NCBI GenBank assembly: GCA_028284395.1
Contig: JANQRV010000171.1
Location: forward strand, 1 to 39,395
DNA length: 39,395 nucleotides
Direction: 5' to 3'
DNA from: Saprospiraceae bacterium
GTDB taxonomy: Bacteria; Bacteroidota; Bacteroidia; Chitinophagales; Saprospiraceae
The position numbers and the translations under genes are program-made. Positions within the stretch are counted from its first letter, which is position 1. Every line of letters begins with the position of its first letter. The notes beneath the pieces were generated by a model that was not told the origin of the DNA, ran no database searches, and saw only the letters and a list, made by a program, of their open reading frames with translations. Of the stretch, positions 32,301-39,395 are shown one piece after another.

Positions 32301-35300
32301 ATGCATGAAATGAGCATAAAACTATTGAAGCGGATGAAACAATACTTGATCATTGTAGTTTTAGGTCTCTTACCTTTATTATGTGGGTGTGGCATGGAGG
32401 TACCTTCTGAAATACGAACCGCCTACGCCGATCTTCCAGCGGTCATTGACTTCAACTATCACGTCAAGCCCATCCTGTCGGATAAATGCTTCGCATGTCA
32501 CGGACCGGATTTCGCAAATCGAAAGGGGAACTTGAGTTTGGACACCCCCGAAGGTGCTTCCGCCGCTATTGTTCCGGGCAATTTGAAAAAAAGCCAGGCT
32601 TACCACCGGATCATCAGTAAAGATCCCGCAACGATGATGCCTCCTCCGGAATCCCACCTGTCCTTGAGCGCTAAGGAGAAAGCTATCCTGGTTAAATGGA
32701 TGGAGCAAGGTGCCACATATAAACCTCACTGGGCCTTCATCCCTCCGCTAAAAAACAAGTTGCCCCCGGTTGCTGATTCCGCCGAATGGCAACATCCGAT
32801 TGACCGTTTCATCTTGCAACGTCTTGCGGAAGAGGACCTGACCTTTGCTCCGTCTGCCACTAAAGAAACATTGATCCGACGCGCCTCTTTTGATTTAACT
32901 GGATTGCCCCCCGACCTGGAAGAGATCGATGCATTCCTTCGGGATGATTCGCCAGCGGCTTACGAGCAACTGATCGATCGCCTGCTTGCCTCCGAATCCT
33001 ACGGCGAGCGAATGGCTGCATACTGGATGGACGTAGCCCGCTTTGCCGATAGCGATGGTTATCTGGATGATAAACACCGGGATTTTACTCCCTGGAGGGA
33101 TTGGGTGATCCGGGCTTTCAATCAAAATATGCCCTACGACCGTTTTGTGACCTGGCAACTGGCTGGCGACCTGATTCCCAACCCAACCCAGGAGAGTATC
33201 TTAGCAACGGCGTTTAACCGGTTGAATAAAAGAAATTCGGAAGCCGGGATTGATTTTGAAGAATTCCGGGTAGAATATGCCTCCGATCGAACCAATACCA
33301 TGGGCACGGCCTTCCTGGGGCTTTCCGTGGAGTGTGCGCGTTGCCACGATCACAAATACGATCCGATCACTCAAAAGGATTACTACCGGCTTTTTGGTTT
33401 TTTCAACAGTACTTTTGAATTGGGCACGGCAGTTTACGGCCCCGGCCAAACGCCTGGCCCGGCTTTACTGTTGGCCACCGAGGAGGAACAGCACCGGCTC
33501 GACTCACTTAAGCAGTACATCCGCCAGCTCGAAGATGCCGTAGATCAGGATGTCAAAGACTCTACAGGTTATGAACCCTGGAAAAAGCAGTTGCAATTGA
33601 CACCCAGGGTCATCGAACAAAAGATCCAATCCTCTCTGGTTGCTCATTATCCATTCGATGTATTCAATGCCGTTGACGATCGTCGACAGACATCTCCGGA
33701 GACCAGTGGTCGTGCCCGGCCAGCAGTCCTTTCACAGGCCATTGTCGGAGAGGGAAAGTACGGAAAGGCATTTTTTGTCAGCGATTACAATCGGATTGCC
33801 CTGGGGGAAAAAGTAGGATGGTTTGAACGAACCGATCCCTTTACCATTCAGTTGTGGCTATATCCAGATACCCTCTACCCGGAAGTCAATATACTTTGGC
33901 ATTGTGAAGATTTGCGGTTGGGACAAAAAGGATATACCCTGGGACTGAAAGACAATAAACCGGTATTTGCCATCAGTCATTCCTGGCCGCAAAATGCCAT
34001 CCAAGTACAGTCTCCCCGAACCCTACCCATAAAACAATGGTCACACATAACGATAACCTATGACGGGTCGAGTAAAGCAGAGGGCATTCAACTCTACATC
34101 GATGGTGAACGTCAGGCAGTGCAAATCGAATACGACCATCTCTATCGCAGTATTTTGTATAAACCGGATATTCACACGTATGGATTCGGGGGGTTGACGC
34201 TTGGGGCCCGGGCCAAATACATTCCCTTTAAAAATGGGGGCATTGACGAAGTCAAAGTATTCGATCGTGACCTGACTCCGGTGGAAGTACTCTTTTCTTA
34301 CGACCGCACCAGGGCCCTTGATCTTGCCCGGACAAAGGAAAAGGAAATGCTCCTACCCTTCTATCGGGCCCACTTCGATCCGAAGCTGTCGGAAGATCGG
34401 ACCCAACTACGAAAGGCCCGATCGGTACACAATGAATTGGCCAGTTCGATCAAAGAGATCATGGTGATGGGAGATTTGCCGAACCCAAGGCCTACCCTCG
34501 TACTGGAACGAGGCTTATATGACTCACCCGGAGAAGAAGTGGCACCGGGCGTGCCCGAGCGTGTACTGCCGTTTAACGCCCAATTACCCAGGAATCGGCT
34601 GGGCTTAGCCCAATGGCTTTTCGACCGGGAAAATCCCCTGACTGCCCGCGTTTTTGTCAACCGGATCTGGCAGATGCATTTCGGGCGAGGCCTGGTCAAG
34701 ACATCTGAGGATTTTGGCAATCAGGGGGAATTGCCAACTCATCCCGAATTATTGGATTGGTTGGCGGTCTACTTTATCGACAGTGGCTGGGACATCAAAG
34801 CATTGCATAAATTCATACTCACTTCGGCAACCTACCGGCAGAGCTCCGCCACCAACAGTCAATTACTGGAAAAAGATCCGGAAAACATCTTGCTGGCTCG
34901 TGGCCCAAGATTTCGCCTACCAGCCGAAATGATACGGGACAATGCTTTGGCAATCAGCGGCTTGCTGGTCGACAAGAAGGGAGGGGCGAGTGTCTACCCC
35001 TATCAGCCACCAGGCATTTGGGATGGTCTGACCAACAAATCGTGGGCGTACAAATACCTGCAGGAACCCGGTGAAGGCCTCTACCGACGCAGTCTTTACA
35101 CCATTTGGAAACGGACCGCGCCGCCTCCTTCGATGTTGATTTTCGACATTGCCGACCGAGGGGTTTGCACGGTACGGCGCTCGACGACCAGTACTCCGCT
35201 ACAAGCACTGGTCCTATTGAATGACCCTCAATTTGTCGAGGCAGCAAGGGTTTTGGCCGAGCGGTTGGTCAGAGAAGGAACGCCCTTATCCGATCGTCTG

Positions 35301-35537
35301 ACTAAAGCTTTTCGCCTGGTCACCGGCCGAACACCCAATAGCCGGGAAAAGCAATTAATGAAAGCCTTTTATCGAGAGGAATTCGACGAATTCAGTCAGG
35401 ATCAGGAGGCAGCACGGGCTTACCTAAACACCGGAGCGTATGACTGGGACCGGAGTTTGGATGCCAATGAAATCGCCGCCTTGGGGATTGTCGTCAATGG
35501 CCTTATGAATACCGATGAAGGATTTACGAAAAAATGA
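32301..35537 (+). CDS. PSCyt1 / DUF1549 / LamG / DUF1553 domain lipoprotein
   Basis: 1078 residues with a lipoprotein leader (possible starts at residues 1, 4 and 12; lipid Cys30). Domain order: planctomycete-type cytochrome c domain (about 45-140, heme motif Cys63-x-x-Cys66-His67), DUF1549 (about 160-370, with a second Cys345-x-x-Cys348-His349 motif), a LamG/concanavalin-like jelly roll (about 443-665, 'LVAHYPFDVFNAVDD', 'QLWLYPDTLYPEVNIL', 'IQLYIDGERQ') and DUF1553 (about 760-1045, 'PLTARVFVNRIWQMHFGRGLV', 'STTSTPLQALVLLNDPQFVEAA'). These giants are abundant in Planctomycetes and found in saprotrophic Bacteroidota, and are thought to take part in glycan use with an electron-transfer step, though no activity is firmly assigned. 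It is 20 bp from the DUF1501 gene. Confidence 0.93.
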   Translation: MHEMSIKLLKRMKQYLIIVVLGLLPLLCGCGMEVPSEIRTAYADLPAVIDFNYHVKPILSDKCFACHGPDFANRKGNLSLDTPEGASAAIVPGNLKKSQAYHRIISKDPATMMPPPESHLSLSAKEKAILVKWMEQGATYKPHWAFIPPLKNKLPPVADSAEWQHPIDRFILQRLAEEDLTFAPSATKETLIRRASFDLTGLPPDLEEIDAFLRDDSPAAYEQLIDRLLASESYGERMAAYWMDVARFADSDGYLDDKHRDFTPWRDWVIRAFNQNMPYDRFVTWQLAGDLIPNPTQESILATAFNRLNKRNSEAGIDFEEFRVEYASDRTNTMGTAFLGLSVECARCHDHKYDPITQKDYYRLFGFFNSTFELGTAVYGPGQTPGPALLLATEEEQHRLDSLKQYIRQLEDAVDQDVKDSTGYEPWKKQLQLTPRVIEQKIQSSLVAHYPFDVFNAVDDRRQTSPETSGRARPAVLSQAIVGEGKYGKAFFVSDYNRIALGEKVGWFERTDPFTIQLWLYPDTLYPEVNILWHCEDLRLGQKGYTLGLKDNKPVFAISHSWPQNAIQVQSPRTLPIKQWSHITITYDGSSKAEGIQLYIDGERQAVQIEYDHLYRSILYKPDIHTYGFGGLTLGARAKYIPFKNGGIDEVKVFDRDLTPVEVLFSYDRTRALDLARTKEKEMLLPFYRAHFDPKLSEDRTQLRKARSVHNELASSIKEIMVMGDLPNPRPTLVLERGLYDSPGEEVAPGVPERVLPFNAQLPRNRLGLAQWLFDRENPLTARVFVNRIWQMHFGRGLVKTSEDFGNQGELPTHPELLDWLAVYFIDSGWDIKALHKFILTSATYRQSSATNSQLLEKDPENILLARGPRFRLPAEMIRDNALAISGLLVDKKGGASVYPYQPPGIWDGLTNKSWAYKYLQEPGEGLYRRSLYTIWKRTAPPPSMLIFDIADRGVCTVRRSTTSTPLQALVLLNDPQFVEAARVLAERLVREGTPLSDRLTKAFRLVTGRTPNSREKQLMKAFYREEFDEFSQDQEAARAYLNTGAYDWDRSLDANEIAALGIVVNGLMNTDEGFTKK

Positions 35538-35557
35538 AAGAATAATAAAAAGAGATC

Positions 35558-37003
35558 ATGACGGATTTATACCAAAAAGACTTCGAGAAAATAGTTGCGC
35601 GTACTTCCCGTAGAAATTTTTTACAGAATACGGCGATGGGATTGGGCTCCCTGGCACTATCCGGTTTGTTGACGCCCAACTCCTCCAGAGCGAATACGGT
35701 ACCATTCGGTGGCCACTTTCCGGCCAAGGCCAAGCGGGTCATCTATTTGTTTCAAAGTGGAGGGCCTTCACAATTGGAAACCTTTGACTATAAACCCGCA
35801 CTGGAGAAATGGCACGGTCAGGAAATACCCGATTCCGTTCGCGGCACCCAGCGCAATTCGGGGATGGTCTCCAATCAATCTACCTTCCCACTAGTAAGGT
35901 CCATTTACGATTTTAAACAATTTGGACAGTCCGGAGCCTGGGTCAGCGAACTATTTCCACATACGGCAAAAATAGTGGATGAATTGTGCATCATTAAATC
36001 GATGTATACCGAGGCCATTAACCACGAACCGGCTGTGATGTTCGTTCAGACCGGTTCCCAGATCAGCGGCCGGCCGTCCATCGGTTCGTGGTTGAGCTAT
36101 GGATTGGGGTCCCTCAACCAAAACCTCCCCAATTTTGTGGTGATGATTTCCCAGGGAGGTGGAGCCCAGCCACTCAACTCCCAATATTGGGGCAATGGTT
36201 TTCTGCCGTCGCATCATCAAGGAGTGCAGTTTCGCTCGGGCAAAGATCCGGTTCTCTATCTGAATAACCCCCACGGCATAGACAACTCCGATCGCAGACG
36301 GGCCCTCAACTACATTCGGAAGTTCAACGAAGTACAAATGGATCGATGGGGAGATCCTGAAATCGAGTCCAAGATCAGCCAGTATGAGATGGCTTTTCGC
36401 ATGCAGGCCTCCGTACCGGAAGCAGTGAACATATTGGGAGAACCAGATCATATTTACAAAATGTATGGCCCCGACGTACATCGTCCGGGTAGCTTTGCAG
36501 CCAACTGTTTACTGGCGCGAAGATTGGCCGAGCGCGACGTCCGGTTCATCCAATTGTACCATACGGGCTGGGATCAACACGGCGGCTTACCAAGGGGTAT
36601 CAAACGCCAGGCTCAAGACACCGATCAACCAACCGCTGCTCTGATCCAGGACCTCAAACAAAGGGGCTTGCTGGAAGACACCCTGGTGATCTGGGGAGGA
36701 GAATTCGGACGAACCAGTTTTTCGCAGGGTCAACTGACCCGAGACAACTATGGAAGGGATCATCACCCCGGTTGCTTCACCATGTGGATGGCCGGAGCGG
36801 GCGTAAAACCGGGGTTGGTGTACGGTTCAACCGACGACTTGGGCTACAACGTTACGGAGAACCCGGTCCATGTTCATGACTTTCAAGCCACCTTACTCCA
36901 TTTGCTGGGAATAAACCATGAAAATTTAACCTTTAAATATCAGGGGCGAAGATTCCGACTGACCGATGTACATGGACATGTGGTCAAAGACATCCTGACT
37001 TAG
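35558..37003 (+). CDS. DUF1501 family protein, Tat-exported
   Basis: 481 residues. The N-terminus has a twin-arginine signal ('RTSRRNFLQNTAMGLGSLALSGLL', Arg18-Arg19). The body follows the DUF1501 family, which has the alkaline-phosphatase/sulfatase fold: 'RVIYLFQSGGPSQLETFDYKP', 'LPNFVVMISQGGGAQPLNSQYWGNGFLPSHHQGVQFR', 'RFIQLYHTGWDQHGG', 'VIWGGEFGRTSFSQG', 'GRDHHPGCFTMWMAGAGVKPG' and 'HDFQATLLHLLGI'. The Asp/His set in 'GWDQHGG', 'GGEFGRT' and 'DHHPGCF' resembles the metal site of phosphatases and sulfatases, but no Cys/Ser-x-Pro-Ser-Arg motif exists. It is the conserved partner of DUF1549/DUF1553 proteins, 20 bp downstream of one here. The enzymatic activity is unknown. Confidence 0.93.
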   Translation: MTDLYQKDFEKIVARTSRRNFLQNTAMGLGSLALSGLLTPNSSRANTVPFGGHFPAKAKRVIYLFQSGGPSQLETFDYKPALEKWHGQEIPDSVRGTQRNSGMVSNQSTFPLVRSIYDFKQFGQSGAWVSELFPHTAKIVDELCIIKSMYTEAINHEPAVMFVQTGSQISGRPSIGSWLSYGLGSLNQNLPNFVVMISQGGGAQPLNSQYWGNGFLPSHHQGVQFRSGKDPVLYLNNPHGIDNSDRRRALNYIRKFNEVQMDRWGDPEIESKISQYEMAFRMQASVPEAVNILGEPDHIYKMYGPDVHRPGSFAANCLLARRLAERDVRFIQLYHTGWDQHGGLPRGIKRQAQDTDQPTAALIQDLKQRGLLEDTLVIWGGEFGRTSFSQGQLTRDNYGRDHHPGCFTMWMAGAGVKPGLVYGSTDDLGYNVTENPVHVHDFQATLLHLLGINHENLTFKYQGRRFRLTDVHGHVVKDILT

Positions 37004-37245
37004 CAATAGCCGAATGGTCCATATTATGGGAAACTGATGGACCGGTTAATGATGTCGTTATCGATTTGCAATAGACCTACTACTGTTAATCAATTTATTA
37101 CGATTTAGGGCCCATTGATCTAGGTCTTGCTAAAGATGCTATTTTCCGTTCGCACATTTATTGGAAAATTAAAAATCTTGTCGTCAAATGATTATTTATT
37201 CGGCGGTGATTTTTTTAGATTTACCTACATCATCAATGAACGGCC

Positions 37246-38646
37246 ATGAACAACCAACCAAGCACCTACGGACTGAGCATTTACGCCTTCTTTCTTCTGT
37301 TACCGGCTCTGTGTATTGCACAGGAAGATTCACCACCAAACATCATTTTTATTCTTACGGATGATCAGCGATGGGACGCCCTGGGGTTTGCCGGAAACGA
37401 AATCATCAGCACCCCAAACCAAGACAAGTTGGCCAAAGAAGGTGTGTATTTCAAAAATGCTTTCGTGACCACCCCCATTTGTGCTGCCAGCCGGGCGAGT
37501 ATCCTCACCGGCCTGTACGAACGGACCCACGACTTCACCTTCCGTACCCCGCCCTTAGCGGCTCCTTACGTAGATATTTCGTACCCGAAATTGTTGAAAG
37601 AGCACGGTTACCAACTCGGCTTTTTCGGCAAACTCGGAATGAATTTGGAAAACAGAATGGATACTGCGCTTTTTGACGAACGCTACGTAACCGGTACTGA
37701 TGGATATTTTCGCTTAACGGGAGAAGGCTGGAGCCAACACATCCACCTGACGGATCATACCACGAACAAGGCACTCGATTACATAGAACATGCTCCACGC
37801 GATCGGCCCTTCTGCGTGTCCATTAGCTACAATGCCCCCCATGCTGACGACCCCAGTCCGCAACAGTACTTCTGGCCACAGCGCAACGACGAACTGTATC
37901 GAGAGGAAACCATGCCCGGTCCCGACCTGGGGGATGCCAAGTATTTTGAAGCATTACCGGATTTTCTCCAGGACAGTATGACCTTGGGTCGAATACGGTG
38001 GAAGTGGCGTTATCAAACACCGGAATTGCACCAAAGGATGGTAAAGGGCTATTACCGAATGATCAGCACCATTGACGATAACCTGGGCCGCTTGCGTGCT
38101 CATCTCGAAAAATGGGGACTGGCAGAAAATACGATCATTATCTTTACGGGAGACAATGGGTATTTTCTGGGAGAAAGAGGATTGGCAGGCAAGTGGCTGA
38201 TGTACGACAATTCCCTCCGCGTCCCTCTGATCATCTACGATCCCAGAAGCGATCGGCCTGCCGTTGTTGAAAACCTGGCTTTGAACATAGATATCGCACC
38301 GACGATTCTGGACTATGCGGGGATTCCCATTCCGAAGATCATGCAAGGCAATAGTCTCTTACCGCTCACTGCCGGGGGCTCGGTAGAATGGCGCCAAGAA
38401 TTCGTTTGCGAACATTTGTATGAGCTTCCCTACATCCCGAAGAGCGAAGGGATCAGAGGAAAACGTTGGAAGTATTTCAGATATCTGGACCATCCGGGCA
38501 CCGAAGAGCTCTACGATCTCGAAAATGATCCAATGGAGATCAACAACCTGGCATCCAAGGCAACCTACCGCGATTTGCTATTGGAGTATCGGAAAAAACT
38601 CGACCAAAAGATTGAACAGCTCGAAAAAGCCTCCATTCCCGATTGA
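37246..38646 (+). CDS. Sulfatase (type I, formylglycine)
   Basis: 466 residues with a signal peptide (about 1-25). All main sulfatase features are seen: 'PNIIFILTDDQRWDALG' (metal-binding Asp39, Asp40), the formylglycine motif Cys79-Ala-Ala-Ser-Arg83 in 'TTPICAASRASILTGLYE' (Cys, so FGE/Sulf-modified), 'ISYNAPHADDP', 'IIIFTGDNGYFLGERGLAGKW' (Asp303-Asn304), 'NIDIAPTILDYAGI' and the end motif 'ELYDLENDPMEINNL'. It removes sulfate esters, in this setting probably from algal polysaccharide fragments, in the periplasm. It has a 242-bp upstream gap with a weak TAGATTTA box (37216-37223). The DUF1593 gene begins 18 bp after it. Confidence 0.96.
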   Translation: MNNQPSTYGLSIYAFFLLLPALCIAQEDSPPNIIFILTDDQRWDALGFAGNEIISTPNQDKLAKEGVYFKNAFVTTPICAASRASILTGLYERTHDFTFRTPPLAAPYVDISYPKLLKEHGYQLGFFGKLGMNLENRMDTALFDERYVTGTDGYFRLTGEGWSQHIHLTDHTTNKALDYIEHAPRDRPFCVSISYNAPHADDPSPQQYFWPQRNDELYREETMPGPDLGDAKYFEALPDFLQDSMTLGRIRWKWRYQTPELHQRMVKGYYRMISTIDDNLGRLRAHLEKWGLAENTIIIFTGDNGYFLGERGLAGKWLMYDNSLRVPLIIYDPRSDRPAVVENLALNIDIAPTILDYAGIPIPKIMQGNSLLPLTAGGSVEWRQEFVCEHLYELPYIPKSEGIRGKRWKYFRYLDHPGTEELYDLENDPMEINNLASKATYRDLLLEYRKKLDQKIEQLEKASIPD

Positions 38647-38664
38647 TATTTTTAAGCATCTACT

Positions 38665-39395
38665 ATGTGTCAATACCATAACAACTACTCGTTTGTCTTA
38701 CTACCCTTGTTGCTGGGCTTGTGGCTTGTTTCAACCACCAATGCGCAAAAACCCAACCTGATCGTTACTACGGACATTGGTCAAGACCCGGACGATCAGC
38801 AATCGATGGTTCGATTGTTGCACTATGCCAATGATTTTAATTTACTGGGACTCATTGCCAATGCTGACAACAATTACGACCATGAGCCTCCCGAAGTCCG
38901 CACCGATCTCCTCTACGAAATGATCGAAGCTTATGCTATCATCTTTCCCAATCTCCAAAAAGTAGACGCCCGCTATCCTAGTGCAGACGATCTTAAAAAG
39001 TTGGTGAAAAGGGGCTGCAGCGGAAATGGGCGCGATCTACCCGTTCAGGCTTACATTGGTGAAGGGAAAAATACCGAAGGATCAGAATGGATCATCCAAC
39101 AGGTAGATTTGGCAAAAGATGTCGTAAACATTGCCGTTTGGGGAGGTGCCTGCGATGTAGCGCAAGCATTGTTTGATGTCCGAAACACCAGATCTCCACA
39201 AGAGTTTCGACAATTTGTTGCGAAGCTACGTGTTTATTTCATCGGCACGCAAGACTCCAGTAATCAATGGATCATGGATCACTTTCCAGATCTATGGTTG
39301 GTATTGGGAATGGCTTATGACGGCAACTCCTGGAACTCTTCGTACCGGGGTATATTTTTAGATGGAGATATGCAGCTGACCTCGCGTGCTTGGCT
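38665..39395 (+). CDS. DUF1593 family protein (nucleoside hydrolase-like), N-terminal part
   Basis: 243 residues visible; it continues beyond the right edge. A signal peptide ('FVLLPLLLGLWLVSTTNAQ') precedes 'PNLIVTTDIGQDPDDQQSMVRLL', the Asp cluster that in nucleoside hydrolases binds calcium and the ribose. The following 'NLLGLIANADNNYDHEPPEVRTDLLYEMIEAY', 'LVKRGCSGNG' and 'VVNIAVWGGACDVAQALFDVR' fit the DUF1593 family, which is often found in polysaccharide utilisation loci of Bacteroidota and Planctomycetes. It is probably a secreted glycan hydrolase, not a nucleoside scavenger. The gene starts 18 bp after the sulfatase stop, so the two form one transcript. Confidence 0.85.
   Translation, partial: MCQYHNNYSFVLLPLLLGLWLVSTTNAQKPNLIVTTDIGQDPDDQQSMVRLLHYANDFNLLGLIANADNNYDHEPPEVRTDLLYEMIEAYAIIFPNLQKVDARYPSADDLKKLVKRGCSGNGRDLPVQAYIGEGKNTEGSEWIIQQVDLAKDVVNIAVWGGACDVAQALFDVRNTRSPQEFRQFVAKLRVYFIGTQDSSNQWIMDHFPDLWLVLGMAYDGNSWNSSYRGIFLDGDMQLTSRAW

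Overview
The window is a gene-dense piece of a Bacteroidota chromosome, probably from a marine, algal-polysaccharide-degrading lineage such as Saprospiria or Cytophagia. The evidence is a SusC/SusD pair, a hybrid two-component system with beta-propeller sensor repeats, several sulfatases and lipoproteins, a PadR plus prefix-domain ABC permease unit, and the DUF1549/DUF1553 plus DUF1501 pair shared by Planctomycetes and Bacteroidota. No tRNA, rRNA, CRISPR array, phage gene or transposase is visible. No gene-free stretch exceeds 300 bases.

Layout. (1) 1-2882, plus strand: the C-terminal part of a sulfatase, then a GH127-type glycosidase lipoprotein. (2) 2860-5193, minus strand: a secreted two-lobed aspartic protease, a stand-alone TonB 'plug' domain protein and a Crp/Fnr regulator. 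(3) 5332-9465, minus strand: a 1377-residue hybrid two-component regulator; then a small unrecognised helix-turn-helix-like gene (9601-10128). (4) 10261-14284, plus strand: a perfect 26-bp tandem repeat, padR, an ABC permease overlapping padR by 4 bp, and an alpha/beta hydrolase. (5) 14256-22470, minus strand: a four-gene polysaccharide utilisation operon susC-susD-GH117-DUF5060 glycosidase, with a divergent TPR/LuxR-type membrane regulator (22692-24320). (6) 24307-30204, minus strand: small lipoproteins, a DfsB-like protein, a TIM-barrel glycosidase-like protein, an MBL-fold hydrolase, a second Crp-like regulator, an ATP-grasp ligase and a frameshifted esterase. (7) 30280-32112, minus strand: an SRPBCC protein and a ToxR-like membrane-tethered winged-helix regulator. 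(8) 32301-39395, plus strand: a PSCyt1/DUF1549/LamG/DUF1553 giant lipoprotein, a Tat-exported DUF1501 protein, a complete sulfatase and the start of a DUF1593 nucleoside-hydrolase-like protein.

Functional picture (inference). GH117 enzymes release 3,6-anhydro-L-galactose ends from agar-type oligosaccharides. Members of GH127 act on L-arabinofuranose, and some on 3,6-anhydro-D-galactose. Together with SusCD and two sulfatases this suggests use of a sulfated red-algal galactan. The two halves of the saccharolytic content (1-2882 and 32301-39395) may be separate loci, so a single pathway is not proven.

The least explained parts are the secreted plug/protease/Crp cluster, the long imperfect inverted repeat between susD and the GH117 gene, and the unrecognised protein at 9601-10128.
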